A stretch of 64,000 bases of DNA, taken from positions 2,172,501 to 2,236,500 of the forward strand of contig NZ_CP151943.1 of the NCBI RefSeq assembly GCF_038592905.1. Reading direction: 5' to 3'. The DNA is from Neobacillus sp. FSL H8-0543 (GTDB lineage Bacteria; Bacillota; Bacilli; Bacillales; Cytobacillaceae). The notes beneath the pieces were generated by a model. That model saw only the letters and a list, made by a program, of their open reading frames with translations. It made no database searches and had not been told where the DNA came from. Each line of letters opens with the position of its first letter. Position 1 is the stretch's first letter. The position numbers and the translations under genes were made by a program. Positions 9,601 through 18,419 of the stretch are shown here, piece after piece.

Positions 9601-10362
9601 TTAAAAGAATAAAAATCTCTTTTTCCTTCTTACTTGTTCTGGAATTTCTTTGATGACGTTCTTCCCCTCAACAAGTAGCGCTGCATTTTCCTCAAATAGA
9701 TAGACCATTTCGTTCCCGTACTTTTCTTCAATGATGTCGAAGGCTTCTCTCATCTTAAATGAACGACTTGTTACGTTATGAGCATCGGATGCGATAAAAT
9801 GAGCTAAGTTTGCTTCAATTAATTGTTCGGAAAAGGTTTTAATTTTTTTACCGAAATAACCGCAAAGGCTTGAGGCCGTTACTTGTGTTAACGCACCCTT
9901 TTCGACCAACTGAAACAACTTCTCTGGACGTTCGATTAGTTCCGAGTTTCTCTCGGGATGAACGATAATCGGTGTAAGGCCCTTTAATTGAATGTCGAAT
10001 AAAAGCTTCTCTGTATATCTTGGAACATGGTTTGACGGGAATTCAATAAACACATATTGACTGCCATTCAAGGTTTGAATCTCGTCCTTGTCGTAATCCT
10101 CAAGAATTTCACCATAAATTCGAGGCTCCTGTCCAGCAAGGATCGTCAAATTCACATTCTCTGCTTTTAAAAATTGATTGAGCTCTGAAACTTTTTCTAG
10201 AATATTTCGTCTTCTATTATTATACTGACTATTTAAATGAGGGGTGGCAATGATGGTGTGGATTCCTTCACTGACCGCTTGTTTTGCCATCATAAGACTG
10301 TCATTTAAATCTTTCGCACCGTCGTCAATTCCTGGCAATAAATGACAATGAATATCAATCAT
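9601..10362 (-). CDS. ywqE: Tyrosine-protein phosphatase of the PHP family (YwqE/CpsB-like)
   Basis: The 253-residue PHP-domain phosphatase has the metal-binding motifs HCHLLPGIDDGA at the N-terminus, HPERN in the centre and SDAHN towards the C-terminus. CpsB/YwqE enzymes are manganese-dependent and dephosphorylate the tyrosine cluster of the cognate BY-kinase, resetting control of polysaccharide assembly. GAGGAGG precedes the start; ATG 10362 has the best spacing (8 bases), and an adjoining GTG at 10365 is also possible. The basic tail (RRKKRFLFF) is typical. It lies about 75 bp after the kinase gene in the operon. Confidence 0.92.
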   Translation of the reverse strand: MIDIHCHLLPGIDDGAKDLNDSLMMAKQAVSEGIHTIIATPHLNSQYNNRRRNILEKVSELNQFLKAENVNLTILAGQEPRIYGEILEDYDKDEIQTLNGSQYVFIEFPSNHVPRYTEKLLFDIQLKGLTPIIVHPERNSELIERPEKLFQLVEKGALTQVTASSLCGYFGKKIKTFSEQLIEANLAHFIASDAHNVTSRSFKMREAFDIIEEKYGNEMVYLFEENAALLVEGKNVIKEIPEQVRRKKRFLFF

Positions 10363-10440
10363 CACGCCAACCTCCTCTAGTAAACTAGTAAGTTATTATT
10401 TTCACATAGGGAAATAGATATGTTCATTTAACTACATTTA

Positions 10441-11142
10441 TTATTTCGCACCGTAATAATAGTAATAGTTTGTGTTCTCAATCTTTTTATTGTTCAGAAC
10501 GACACCTAACAATTTACTTTGTGCAGTATCAAGTAGTTCCTTCGCTTTTAGTGCCATTTCATTTTCTGTCTTCCCACTAGAAATAACAAGGATCGTTCCC
10601 CCGCATTTATTTGCTAGAATTTGCGCATCTGTTACAGCCAATAATGGTGGAGTATCAAAGATCACTAAGTCAAAAAATTCCTGTGCATCTAGGAAAAATT
10701 GCTCCATCGCCTTTGAACTTAGTAATTCGGCTGGATTTGGCGGAATTGGACCACTTGTTAAGATAAATAAGTTATTTTCCTGTGATTCTTCCACAGCATT
10801 GATTAATGTCGCTTGTTTTGTCAATACACTTGTTAAACCATATACGTTTGACATATTAAATGTATAATGAGCGGTTGGTTTTCTCATATCAGCGTCCACA
10901 AGTAGGACCTTTTTCCCTTGTTGCGCAAAGACTACCGCTAAATTTGCTACCGTAGTTGACTTTCCTTCACCAGGTCCTGACGATGTAACCATCAATGTTT
11001 TCACTTCTTCGTCAACGGTAGAAAATTGAACATTCGTTCGGATGGTTCGATATTGTTCAGAAATCGGTGATTTCGGATCAAACATCGAAATCAATGTCCT
11101 TCTATTACTTACCGGTTTCTTTTTATCCTTTTTAAGAGCCAA
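10441..11142 (-). CDS. ywqD: BY-kinase: tyrosine-protein kinase CpsD/YwqD-like
   Basis: This 233-residue cytoplasmic bacterial tyrosine kinase has Walker A GPGEGKST (about residues 56-63), Walker A' LLVDADMRKPT, Walker B DLVIFDTPP, and a C-terminal autophosphorylation cluster of five tyrosines just before the end. It needs the neighbouring membrane modulator for activity. The start is assigned to TTG 11142, because AGAGG sits eight bases upstream; a GTG at 11151 lies inside that ribosome binding site. It overlaps the modulator gene by 11 bases, so coupling is likely. B. subtilis YwqD is the closest functional analogue I know of; EpsB-type is the alternative. Confidence 0.92.
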   Translation of the reverse strand: MALKKDKKKPVSNRRTLISMFDPKSPISEQYRTIRTNVQFSTVDEEVKTLMVTSSGPGEGKSTTVANLAVVFAQQGKKVLLVDADMRKPTAHYTFNMSNVYGLTSVLTKQATLINAVEESQENNLFILTSGPIPPNPAELLSSKAMEQFFLDAQEFFDLVIFDTPPLLAVTDAQILANKCGGTILVISSGKTENEMALKAKELLDTAQSKLLGVVLNNKKIENTNYYYYYGAK

Positions 11143-11881
11143 TTGTCTCACCTCTCACTCGATTACTGCGTTCTGACCGTCTATTCTTACTATCTTTTAT
11201 ATCCTCATCACTCATTGTCGCTATCACACCGAGTACAGGTACTCCGAGTAGCTTCTCAATTTCTTGCTCAGTCTTCACTGTGTTATCTAAGAACTCTAAT
11301 AGGAAAGCAATCCCCACTCCCGCCATTAAGCCAACTACCATCGCAATCGCGATATTAAGTAGTGGCTGAGGTTTGATTGGCGACTGATCTTCTACTACTT
11401 CTGCCTTTGCCAGGACGCTAACGTTATCAACACTCATAATTTTTACAATTTCTTCTTTAAAGACATTTGCTACGCTATTAGCAATTTGTGCGGCTGTTTC
11501 CGCATTTTCATCTGTTACAGAAACGTTGACCACCTGTGAATCCTTTTCATTAGCAACAGTAATTTTTTCGTTAAGCTGACCAACTGTCATGTCTAAATTT
11601 AGGTTTTTTATGACTAAATCAAGAATAGCGTTGCTCTTTATAATTACATTGTAGGTATTAATCAACTGAAGATTGGTTTGAATTTCATTATACTGAAAGG
11701 TAGCCTGGTCACTTTTTGATTGATTGACAAGCAATTGTGTTGAGGATTGATAAGTTGGTGTTATCAAAAAATAGCTAACTACACCGCTTAATAATACGGC
11801 TATGAAGGTTATACTCAAGATCAAACTTATTCGTTTACGTAAGGTTTGATATAATTCTTTTAAACTAATCGTTTCTTCCAT
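11132..11881 (-). CDS. ywqC: Wzz-type kinase modulator/chain-length determinant (YwqC/YveK-like)
   Basis: This 249-residue membrane protein has a short cytoplasmic N-terminus, a helix at about residues 17-42, an extracellular Wzz region with the signature PTYQSSTQLLVNQ, and a second helix near 170-195 (IAIAMVVGLMAGVGIAFLLEF) followed by a cytoplasmic tail. It activates the cognate BY-kinase and sets polymer length. The start is ATG 11881 because GGGAGGA lies just upstream; a longer frame begins eight codons earlier. It is the first gene of the minus-strand EPS operon, with a promoter-like TGCTATAAT about 40 bp upstream. Confidence 0.9.
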   Translation of the reverse strand: MEETISLKELYQTLRKRISLILSITFIAVLLSGVVSYFLITPTYQSSTQLLVNQSKSDQATFQYNEIQTNLQLINTYNVIIKSNAILDLVIKNLNLDMTVGQLNEKITVANEKDSQVVNVSVTDENAETAAQIANSVANVFKEEIVKIMSVDNVSVLAKAEVVEDQSPIKPQPLLNIAIAMVVGLMAGVGIAFLLEFLDNTVKTEQEIEKLLGVPVLGVIATMSDEDIKDSKNRRSERSNRVRGETIGS

Positions 11882-11922
11882 GGTGTCCTCCCATTTATTA
11901 TCCAAAAATGCAAGCAGAAACC

Positions 11923-11931
11923 ATTATAGCA
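11923..11931 (-). promoter_or_regulatory. Extended -10 promoter candidate for the EPS operon
   Basis: The minus strand reads TGCTATAAT, a TGn extended -10 with a consensus hexamer, about 40 bases before the first EPS gene. The -35 region is weak (an AACAGA-like hexamer about 17-18 bp upstream), as often seen with extended -10 promoters. The rest of the divergent gap (to 12383) is AT-rich and holds a second promoter for the plus strand; I saw no attenuator or riboswitch fold in it. Confidence 0.55.
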
Positions 11932-12341
11932 TATATTGCCATATATATCTGTTACATTCGACATATTTTCGAGTTTATTTCCTTTTGACCTAACTTATTA
12001 TACATCTATTTGTAAGATTTTGTAGTATTTAATCGAAATTGGAAGTGATTTCAATGACATATTTCCTACATGAAAAGGAACACTTCTTTATAAGTAACTA
12101 CTTTTAACGCATTTCTTCCTATTATGTATAAATAACCATACCCCTCTCATCTTTTCGTTTTCCTCACCTCGGTTGCTGATTAAAATGGAAATTATGCATA
12201 TAAAATGAATTATATCACGAAGTGTTGAGTAACTTTGTTCCACTTTTCGACTTTCTTCCTACCATTATTTTTTGCTCTCTTCTATATTTCTGATCTACAT
12301 TGTAGTTTTTTGTAAGTTATAATCGAATTGAGAATATATTC

Positions 12342-12350
12342 TGTTATAAT
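12342..12350 (+). promoter_or_regulatory. Extended -10 promoter candidate for the SGNH-like gene
   Basis: The sequence TGTTATAAT (extended -10) lies 33 bases before the ATG and 18 bases before a GGGAGG ribosome binding site. The -35 is poor. Together with the minus-strand TGCTATAAT at 11923 it makes this 0.5-kb gap a divergent control region with extended -10 elements on both sides. Confidence 0.55.
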
Positions 12351-12383
12351 GGATATGGAAAACTATTGGGAGGTCAAATATAG

Positions 12384-13190
12384 ATGATGAAAAACATTTT
12401 TACTGTGGTGCTTGGAATCGCTTGCTTAGTTGTCCTTTATCTAGGTAATTCGTATTGGTCCCAACAAAATCAAGCATCCGTAAAGGCTAATAATTCCTCC
12501 GAGGAAAAAGAAGTGGAGAAGAGTGAAACGAAAGTGACGGACGAGCCAGATGTCTTGGCTTATACAAAGAATTGGCCAACTGCAGCGATTGATCGGTTCG
12601 AGCAAACAGTAAAGGAAGAGACCACCTTCAAGATGCTATTTGTCGGTTCTCCCGCGATTGAGGATACATATGAAGTAGTGAAAGAGAAAATGTTGAAGTC
12701 GTTTGGAGAGAAAAACCTTCAACTAGCTATGAAGACATATACTACTACCACTACTCCTCCTACTACTAAAGGATGGATAGAAGATAATAAACAAGAGGAA
12801 ATCATCGCTGAAGAAGCAGATTTGATTGTACTAGAACCCTTTCTTTTACTTGCTAATGGACATGCTACGATTGATGTCACATTAGACCGTTTAACATTGT
12901 TGATGGAGGATATTCAGGCTGCGAATCCTGAAACCATCTTCATGATCCAACCATCCTATCCACTTCTTACGGCAACGATTTACCCCAATCAAGTGGCAGA
13001 GTTGAAAGCATACGCAGAAGAGAATCAAATTACCTACCTTGATCACTGGACCGTTTGGCCAGAACAAGGTACCCAAGAACTGAGTGATAGTTTACTCCCT
13101 GACCAAAGTGGACCAAGTGAAATAGGCATCAAATTATGGAGCGACTTTTTACTGAACTATTTCATTTCTGATGAAAGCGAATCAATTTGA
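12384..13190 (+). CDS. Membrane-anchored SGNH/GDSL hydrolase-like protein
   Basis: This 268-residue protein has an N-terminal signal anchor (about residues 3-22) and a Ser/Glu/Lys-rich linker, then a fold that resembles SGNH esterases found beside Bacillus EPS genes: FVGSPAIED at the block I position, EPFLLLANG, IFMIQPSYPL and LDHW. The usual C-terminal DxxHPNxxG block reads LPDQSGPSEIG, so the catalytic His is replaced. It may be an inactive or altered member, perhaps a polysaccharide-binding or acetyl-handling protein outside the membrane. A Thr/Pro run (TTTTTPPTT) lies in the middle. GGGAGG precedes the start, and a strong terminator follows directly. Confidence 0.68.
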   Translation: MMKNIFTVVLGIACLVVLYLGNSYWSQQNQASVKANNSSEEKEVEKSETKVTDEPDVLAYTKNWPTAAIDRFEQTVKEETTFKMLFVGSPAIEDTYEVVKEKMLKSFGEKNLQLAMKTYTTTTTPPTTKGWIEDNKQEEIIAEEADLIVLEPFLLLANGHATIDVTLDRLTLLMEDIQAANPETIFMIQPSYPLLTATIYPNQVAELKAYAEENQITYLDHWTVWPEQGTQELSDSLLPDQSGPSEIGIKLWSDFLLNYFISDESESI

Positions 13191-13198
13191 TTCGCTTT
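13174..13198 (+). terminator. Rho-independent terminator after the SGNH-like gene
   Basis: The stem AAAGCGAATC / GATTCGCTTT with a short loop and a run of T follows; it overlaps the last codons and stop of the gene. Confidence 0.88.
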
Positions 13199-13344
13199 TT
13201 TTCTATAAAATCTAGTTATTACCAGGACACTAGTTGTACGTGTCCATAGAATATCCACCAATTTCTTCTATCTATTTACCTGCCTTTTTGGTATTCTGTT
13301 TAATAGATTTTAAAAAAATGTAAATTTTTCGGAGGATTAGTCGA

Positions 13345-14277
13345 ATGAGATCAGATAAAAAACGCAGAAAATGGTTGAAGGTTACCGGAATTGTCCTTCT
13401 TGTCTTATTGGTTGTTGCAGGCGGCTATGCCTATACCGTCTATCAATCTTTAAAAAGCGCAGTCAATACGATGCACGAGCCAATTGAACGTACGTCAGAA
13501 AAACGTCCCGAACCTGTTGAACTTGTGGAAAAGGATCCCTTCTCCGTCTTAATGCTCGGTGTCGATTCAACGACGGATAAAGGCCGTTCAGACACGATTA
13601 TCGTATTAACCGTAAACCCGACTACCAATTCAGTTAAAATGCTCAGCATTCCCCGTGATACACGTACGGAAATTGTCGGCAAAGGCTATGATGATAAAAT
13701 TAATCACGCCCACGCGTTTGGCGGAGTCGAGATGGCGATGGATACCGTTGAAAACTTCCTCGATATCCCGATTGATTATTATATGAAGGTGAACATGGAA
13801 GGGTTTAAAGACATCGTTGATGCCGTTGGGGGCGTAACAGTCGACAACACGCTTGATTTTTCTGTTGAGAAGGTAAATTTTCCGCTTGGTGAGATCACCC
13901 TAAATGGTGAAGAGGCTTTAGCATTCACTAGGATGCGCAAACAAGATCCGAACGGTGACTTTGGTCGTAACACACGACAACGTCAAATTATCCAGGCGGT
14001 AATCAAAGAAGGTGCCAGCATTTCAAGCTTAGTTAATTTCTCTGATATCTTTCAATCCGTTGGCACAAATGTAAAAACAAACCTTACCTTTGATCAGCTA
14101 GTCGATATCCAAAAGAACTACAAAACGGCCAGCAGCAACATCGAACAATTAGAAATAAAAGGCAGCGGCACTAAAATAAATGGCATCTATTATTTAGCCA
14201 TTCCTCAAGAAGAACAGCAACGAATTCAAAATCTACTTAAGACAGAATTAGAACTAAATCAACACGCAAAAAACTGA
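13345..14277 (+). CDS. LytR-CpsA-Psr (LCP) family ligase
   Basis: This 310-residue protein has a short basic N-terminus and one membrane helix (about residues 12-32), with the LCP catalytic domain outside. Visible signatures are SVLMLGVDS, GRSDTIIVL, LSIPRDTRTEI, DDKINHAHAFGG and AFTRMRKQDPNGDFGR, with the Asp and Arg residues that bind the polyprenyl pyrophosphate substrate. LCP enzymes transfer teichoic acids or capsule from the lipid carrier to peptidoglycan, so this one could anchor the polymer made by the nearby locus; that link is inferred from position. CGGAGGA precedes the ATG. Confidence 0.93.
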   Translation: MRSDKKRRKWLKVTGIVLLVLLVVAGGYAYTVYQSLKSAVNTMHEPIERTSEKRPEPVELVEKDPFSVLMLGVDSTTDKGRSDTIIVLTVNPTTNSVKMLSIPRDTRTEIVGKGYDDKINHAHAFGGVEMAMDTVENFLDIPIDYYMKVNMEGFKDIVDAVGGVTVDNTLDFSVEKVNFPLGEITLNGEEALAFTRMRKQDPNGDFGRNTRQRQIIQAVIKEGASISSLVNFSDIFQSVGTNVKTNLTFDQLVDIQKNYKTASSNIEQLEIKGSGTKINGIYYLAIPQEEQQRIQNLLKTELELNQHAKN

Positions 14278-14297
14278 TTGGGACTCCCAGTCAGTTT
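14271..14297 (+). terminator. Terminator after the LCP gene
   Basis: The stem AAACTGA(T)TGGGA / TCCCAGTCAGTTT with a short loop, followed by T residues, starts at the LCP stop codon. Confidence 0.85.
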
Positions 14298-14330
14298 TTT
14301 ATTAGGAAATTTTCTTTGCCATTCTATATA

Positions 14331-14483
14331 TTAATTAACCTTCATATTTCTAAGGTCGATTTTTAACTCTTCCATCAGCTTTTGGACAGTCATTCCTGTC
14401 TCATTTAGACCACGTTCATAGGCTCTTTTTATGATCTCCGAGAATTCCTCTTGCAAATCCTCATTATTTTCCTTCAATCCCAT
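14331..14483 (-). CDS. Small helical protein, 50 aa, unknown
   Basis: This short gene starts MGLKENNEDLQEEF and ends KIDLRNMKVN. It has AGGAGA ten bases before the ATG and is convergent with the LCP gene. The product is charged and predicted helical (EEFSEIIKRAYERG, TVQKLMEELK). It has the size of Spo0E-like or SinI-like regulators, but I do not see their signature residues, so no function is given. Good Shine-Dalgarno sequence and codon use support it being real. Confidence 0.6.
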   Translation of the reverse strand: MGLKENNEDLQEEFSEIIKRAYERGLNETGMTVQKLMEELKIDLRNMKVN

Positions 14484-14607
14484 TCGACAAATATCTCCTT
14501 TCCCACGCTCTCGTTCCTCCCATTCTATTAAACTTTCGTAAATTTGTAAATAAAATGTAAAATATTAGTTTAATTTGTTGTAAGTATTTGCGTGATTAGA
14601 CACAATT

Positions 14608-14665
14608 TGGGAGCCAAGGTGTCGGTTCTCATAGTTTTTCTACCTAGGAGAGACGCACGGGCTTT
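14608..14665. repeat. Family A repeat, degenerate copy
   Basis: GAGCCAAGGTGTCGGTTCT and TACCTAGGAGAGACGCACGG align with the much better copy at 18108 (GAGCCAGGGGGACGGTTC, TACCTAGGACGGAGTGAAGC). The 395-bp gap before the protease gene otherwise holds only AT-rich sequence, presumably with the protease promoter, which I could not place with confidence. Confidence 0.5.
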
Positions 14666-14878
14666 TGGATGATAGTAAATTACACTAAATAGCACCATTC
14701 TAATTTTACATAGCTTACTATACTTTGATGAAATCCTACTATTTTCCGAAGCAAAACAACAAATCCAAATGTTGAATTTTGGCAAATTATATATAACTTT
14801 GACTATTAGTATTGTAAAATATGGGTATTGTTTACGACAATATTCAATTACTATTTTACTAGATAGGGGTTCGGCTAG

Positions 14879-17800
14879 ATGTATAGAAAAAAAACGCTTA
14901 AATGGCTAGTGTCTTTCCTTACTTTTTCACTGATCATCTCTTCGGCTTTCACAAACATTGGAGCTGCCTTAGGGACAACAGCATTTGCTGGTAAAAAGGA
15001 TGAAATGCCTAGTTCAAAAAAGGGGAATACTAGAAACGCTCAAGCTGACGAATTAATTGTAAAGTTCAAGAATACGACCTCAGCAGCGAAGTTGAAAACG
15101 AAACATTCTCTTAAAACGAACCAAAAGCTTAAGTCAATTGGTGCTGAGGTTGTAAAAGTTGCAAAAGGTTCTAGTGTTAGCCAGCTAATGAAAACACTCA
15201 AGGCTGACCCTTCTGTACTCTATGTGCAGCCAAACTACACCTATACGAGATCTGGTATTCTAAACGACCCTTCCTTCACTAAATTATGGGGATTAGATAA
15301 TACAGGGCAAGTGGTTAATGGACGCCCTGGGGTGGCGGATGTTGATATCGATTACTCTGAAGCGATCGGGGCGTTTACGAATGTAACGAACCCACAGCAG
15401 ATGGTTGTTGCGGTGATTGATACTGGTATTGACATTCATCATCCTGACTTACGCGATAACATTTGGGTAAATCCCGGTGAAGTTGCTAACAACGGTGTGG
15501 ATGATGATGGAAACGGATATATAGATGATATAAATGGCTGGGATTTCTACCATTCCGATCAAACCGTCTTTGACCCACAAGATTTGGATGATCATGGTAC
15601 GCATGTGGCTGGAACGATTGCTGCTAAAAGCAATAACGGCATCGGCATTACCGGGATTGCCGCCAATGTAAAAATACTGCCCTTGAAGTTCTTGGGACCA
15701 GATGGTGACGGGTATACTTCTGATGCGATTCTTGCCATAGAATATGCAGAAAGCATGGGTGTCAAGATTGCCAATTTGAGCTGGAGCGGATCAGAATATG
15801 ACCAGGCTCTAAATGATGTGATTGATCAAACAAATATGCTTTTTATAGCGGCTGCCGGAAATGACGGACTTAATGTCGACCAACAACCTGAATACCCTGC
15901 TAGCTTTGAAAGCACCAATATTATTTCTGTTACTGCGATTGACAACTCTGGTAATTTGGCGGATTTCTCGAATTATGGATACCAGAATGTCGATATAGCT
16001 GCACCAGGTGTTAATATTTTAAGCACGGTTCCGATAGTATTAGAACAAGGGGTAGCTGCGGAGATTTTCAATCCATCACAAAACTACAAAGCTATTTTTA
16101 ATGGAATTGGTTTTGAATATTTCAATGCTACCGATCGACAGGCTGTCTTTAATAAAGCGACTAACTATTTAGGGTTAACATCCAGTTCGACCATTTTGTT
16201 GGTTCAAGATGATGAAGCGGATGTTGGTAACATAAACTACTTACCTGTTTATACTTCATTATTAACGAATGCAGGCTTATCCTATAACGTTAAAACAGTT
16301 TCAGCTTACGAGAATGGCCCGGATTTAGCCACTCTAACTGGGTACGACGCCGTGATTTGGTTTAGCGGAAACGCTATGGGGCAAGAAAATCCGAATTTGA
16401 CCTCTGAAGATTTAAGTTCCTTGGAGCAATTTTTAAAAAGAGGCAATACGTCATTATTATTAAGCGGCCAAGATTTACTCTATCGCAATGAAGACACTTT
16501 CTTTGTTACCGATACGCTGGCTCTTTCCATTAACGGGGAGGGAGAATCAAGAGCACAAGTAACTGGGGTAAAGGGTACAACCTATGATGGTGCTTCGTAT
16601 CGTGTGAAATCTGCGCCGTATGTTGACTATATAACTAGTAATAATAGTGCTATAGCAAAAGTAAACTTACTTTTCCCTGGGGACACAAACTATGATAATG
16701 CTTATAGCTATTATCAAGGGACCTCAATGGCAGCACCTCATGTAACCGGTGTTGCGGCACTGTTAGCCGGCAAACACCCTGACTGGGAACCGGAAAAATG
16801 GAAAAATACGATTCTAGCAACTGGCGATAGCCTAGCATCACTATCCGCCAAAGTCCAAACAGGCAAAACACTCAATGCAGCAAAAGCCTTAGCCTACGTA
16901 CAAGACGAAATCGCGCCAAGTTTACCTATAGTAAACATAGTTACCGATAAAGATACTTTGGTGACAGGCACCGCGGAGGCAGAAGCTACAGTGGAAGTAA
17001 AAGTCAATGGTTCGGTGATTGGAACGGCTGTTACGGGGTCAGATGGAACCTATTCGGTTACCATCCCTGGGCAAAAGGCTGACACTGTGCTGGTTGTTAC
17101 TGCTACAGATTTGGCCGGAAATGTCAGTGAGGCAACTACTGTTATCGTCAAAGATGTTACTGCTCCAAGTTTACCTATAATAAATATAGTTGCTGATAAA
17201 GATACTTTGGTGACAGGCACCGCTGAAGTTGGTTCTACTGTTCAAGTTAAAGTTAATGGTTCTGTGATTGGCTCTGCTACTGCAGGCGCTGATGGTAATT
17301 TTATGGTTTCCATTGCTAAGCAATTGGCAGGAACTGTTTTAGTCGTAACGGTTGCAGACAAAGCCGGCAACGTAAGTGAAGCAGCAACACTTACCGTCGT
17401 GAAATCTCCTGCCACCGGCTGGGTATTTGAAAGCGGCATTTGGTATTATTATGACTCGGTTAATTTTGAGAAGAAAACAGGCTGGTTCGCTGTAGGTGCT
17501 ACCTGGTATTACTTTAATGCTAAGGGCGAGATGCAAACCGGTTGGGAGTCCGTTGGCGGCGTTTGGTATTACTTCAAGAGCGGCGGTGCGATGCAAACCG
17601 GATGGTTGCAGGACGGGTCAACTTGGTATTACTTCAAGAGCAGCGGTGCCATGCAAACTGGCTGGCTGCAAAGCAGTAGTACTTGGTATTATTTCAAGAG
17701 CAGTGGGGCAATGCAAACTGGCTGGCTGCAAAGTGGCAGTACTTGGTATTATTTCAAGGGTGGCGGCCAGATGCAAACCGGCTGGCTACTGATCGGTTCG

Positions 17801-17959
17801 ACTTGGTATTACTTCAAACCAGGTGGTGCGATGCAAACTGGCTGGCTGCAAAGCGGTTCAACCTGGTTTTACTTCAAATCAGGTGGCGCAATGCAAACTG
17901 GCTGGGCAACCATCTCAGGTAAGCGGTACTTCTTTGATCAAAGTGGCGCATTAAAATAA
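14879..17959 (+). CDS. Secreted subtilisin-like serine protease with inserted domain, Ig-like domains and wall-binding repeats
   Basis: This is a 1026-residue exported protease. It has a signal peptide (about 1-30), a fervidolysin-like propeptide (about 52-122), then an S8 catalytic domain with Asp181 (VIDTGID), His239 (DDHGTHVAGT), oxyanion Asn328 (AAGNDG) and Ser616 (GTSMAAPHV). Asn to Ser spans 288 residues, against about 66 in subtilisin. The extra segment of roughly 220 residues (about 385-600) reads like an independent alpha/beta domain (STILLVQDDE, GYDAVIWFSGNA, NTSLLLSGQDLL) resembling GATase1-like folds. Two bacterial Ig-like repeats (about 680-840) and nine glucan/choline-binding-type repeats (MQTGWLQ..STWYYFKS) follow. 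The repeats suggest attachment to wall polymers. A terminator follows. Confidence 0.93.
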   Translation: MYRKKTLKWLVSFLTFSLIISSAFTNIGAALGTTAFAGKKDEMPSSKKGNTRNAQADELIVKFKNTTSAAKLKTKHSLKTNQKLKSIGAEVVKVAKGSSVSQLMKTLKADPSVLYVQPNYTYTRSGILNDPSFTKLWGLDNTGQVVNGRPGVADVDIDYSEAIGAFTNVTNPQQMVVAVIDTGIDIHHPDLRDNIWVNPGEVANNGVDDDGNGYIDDINGWDFYHSDQTVFDPQDLDDHGTHVAGTIAAKSNNGIGITGIAANVKILPLKFLGPDGDGYTSDAILAIEYAESMGVKIANLSWSGSEYDQALNDVIDQTNMLFIAAAGNDGLNVDQQPEYPASFESTNIISVTAIDNSGNLADFSNYGYQNVDIAAPGVNILSTVPIVLEQGVAAEIFNPSQNYKAIFNGIGFEYFNATDRQAVFNKATNYLGLTSSSTILLVQDDEADVGNINYLPVYTSLLTNAGLSYNVKTVSAYENGPDLATLTGYDAVIWFSGNAMGQENPNLTSEDLSSLEQFLKRGNTSLLLSGQDLLYRNEDTFFVTDTLALSINGEGESRAQVTGVKGTTYDGASYRVKSAPYVDYITSNNSAIAKVNLLFPGDTNYDNAYSYYQGTSMAAPHVTGVAALLAGKHPDWEPEKWKNTILATGDSLASLSAKVQTGKTLNAAKALAYVQDEIAPSLPIVNIVTDKDTLVTGTAEAEATVEVKVNGSVIGTAVTGSDGTYSVTIPGQKADTVLVVTATDLAGNVSEATTVIVKDVTAPSLPIINIVADKDTLVTGTAEVGSTVQVKVNGSVIGSATAGADGNFMVSIAKQLAGTVLVVTVADKAGNVSEAATLTVVKSPATGWVFESGIWYYYDSVNFEKKTGWFAVGATWYYFNAKGEMQTGWESVGGVWYYFKSGGAMQTGWLQDGSTWYYFKSSGAMQTGWLQSSSTWYYFKSSGAMQTGWLQSGSTWYYFKGGGQMQTGWLLIGSTWYYFKPGGAMQTGWLQSGSTWFYFKSGGAMQTGWATISGKRYFFDQSGALK
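17455..17940 (+). repeat. Coding tandem repeats of about 60 bp (wall-binding modules)
   Basis: Roughly 60-bp units encode the aromatic MQTGW...STWYYFKS modules of the protease. Units at 17641-17760 are nearly identical to one another at DNA level (TTGGTATTATTTCAAGAGCA, GCAAACTGGCTGGCTGCAA), which suggests recent unit duplication or gene conversion; copy number is likely to vary between strains. Confidence 0.85.
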
Positions 17960-17967
17960 TTTTCTGC

Positions 17968-18001
17968 AACAAACCCAATTTCATTTGAAGTTGGGTTTGT
18001 T
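17968..18001 (+). terminator. Terminator after the protease gene
   Basis: AACAAACCCAA pairs with TTGGGTTTGTT, followed by seven T residues. Confidence 0.9.
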
Positions 18002-18021
18002 TTTTTGGAAAAGTTGATGAG

Positions 18022-18093
18022 TCATTCCGCGGGTTTTGCTAATTATTCCGCGAGAATTCGTATTCATTCCGCGGAAAACCGCCAACATTCCGC
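18022..18093. repeat. 21-bp phased array of ATTCCGC (4 units)
   Basis: ATTCCGC occurs at 18024, 18045, 18066 and 18087, exactly 21 bp apart. The sequence between the motifs differs from unit to unit. It lies in the 625-bp gap between two surface-protein genes, beside family A and D repeats. Confidence 0.8.
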
Positions 18094-18107
18094 CAGCTCC
18101 CATTTTT

Positions 18108-18225
18108 CTCGTGAGCCAGGGGGACGGTTCGTTCTCGTGGCTTTTTTACCTAGGACGGAGTGAAGCACTGGTCGGTTCTCGGGCTTCATTTTTGTTTAAA
18201 GATGGGACGAAAACCGCCCCTCTGT
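18108..18225. repeat. Family A dispersed repeat, compound copy
   Basis: GAGCCAGGGGGACGGTTC and GTTCTCGTGGCTTTTTT form an imperfect palindrome, followed by TACCTAGGACGGAGTGAAGC and a second half (GGTCGGTTCTCGGGCTT). The same arrangement recurs at 19638. Confidence 0.8.
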
Positions 18226-18419
18226 TTTCTTTTTATAAGATTGTTGAATGCTGTTGGAATTTAACAGAAATTTGGATAAAAAATAAAAGTTGTATTTTTT
18301 TGGGGAAATCGGAACAGACTATTCTAGGGTTTTGTAAAGATGCTGTCAAGAATTGCAAATTATTAAACAAAGTGAAGGAATTTCATGGTAGAATATGTAC
18401 AATATAACAATAAAAAGCA

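Noticed and set aside
17496..17922. Alternative-frame proteins rich in repeats inside the protease gene
   Set aside because: They are shadows of the wall-binding repeats, which are read in the main frame with full conservation of aromatic residues.
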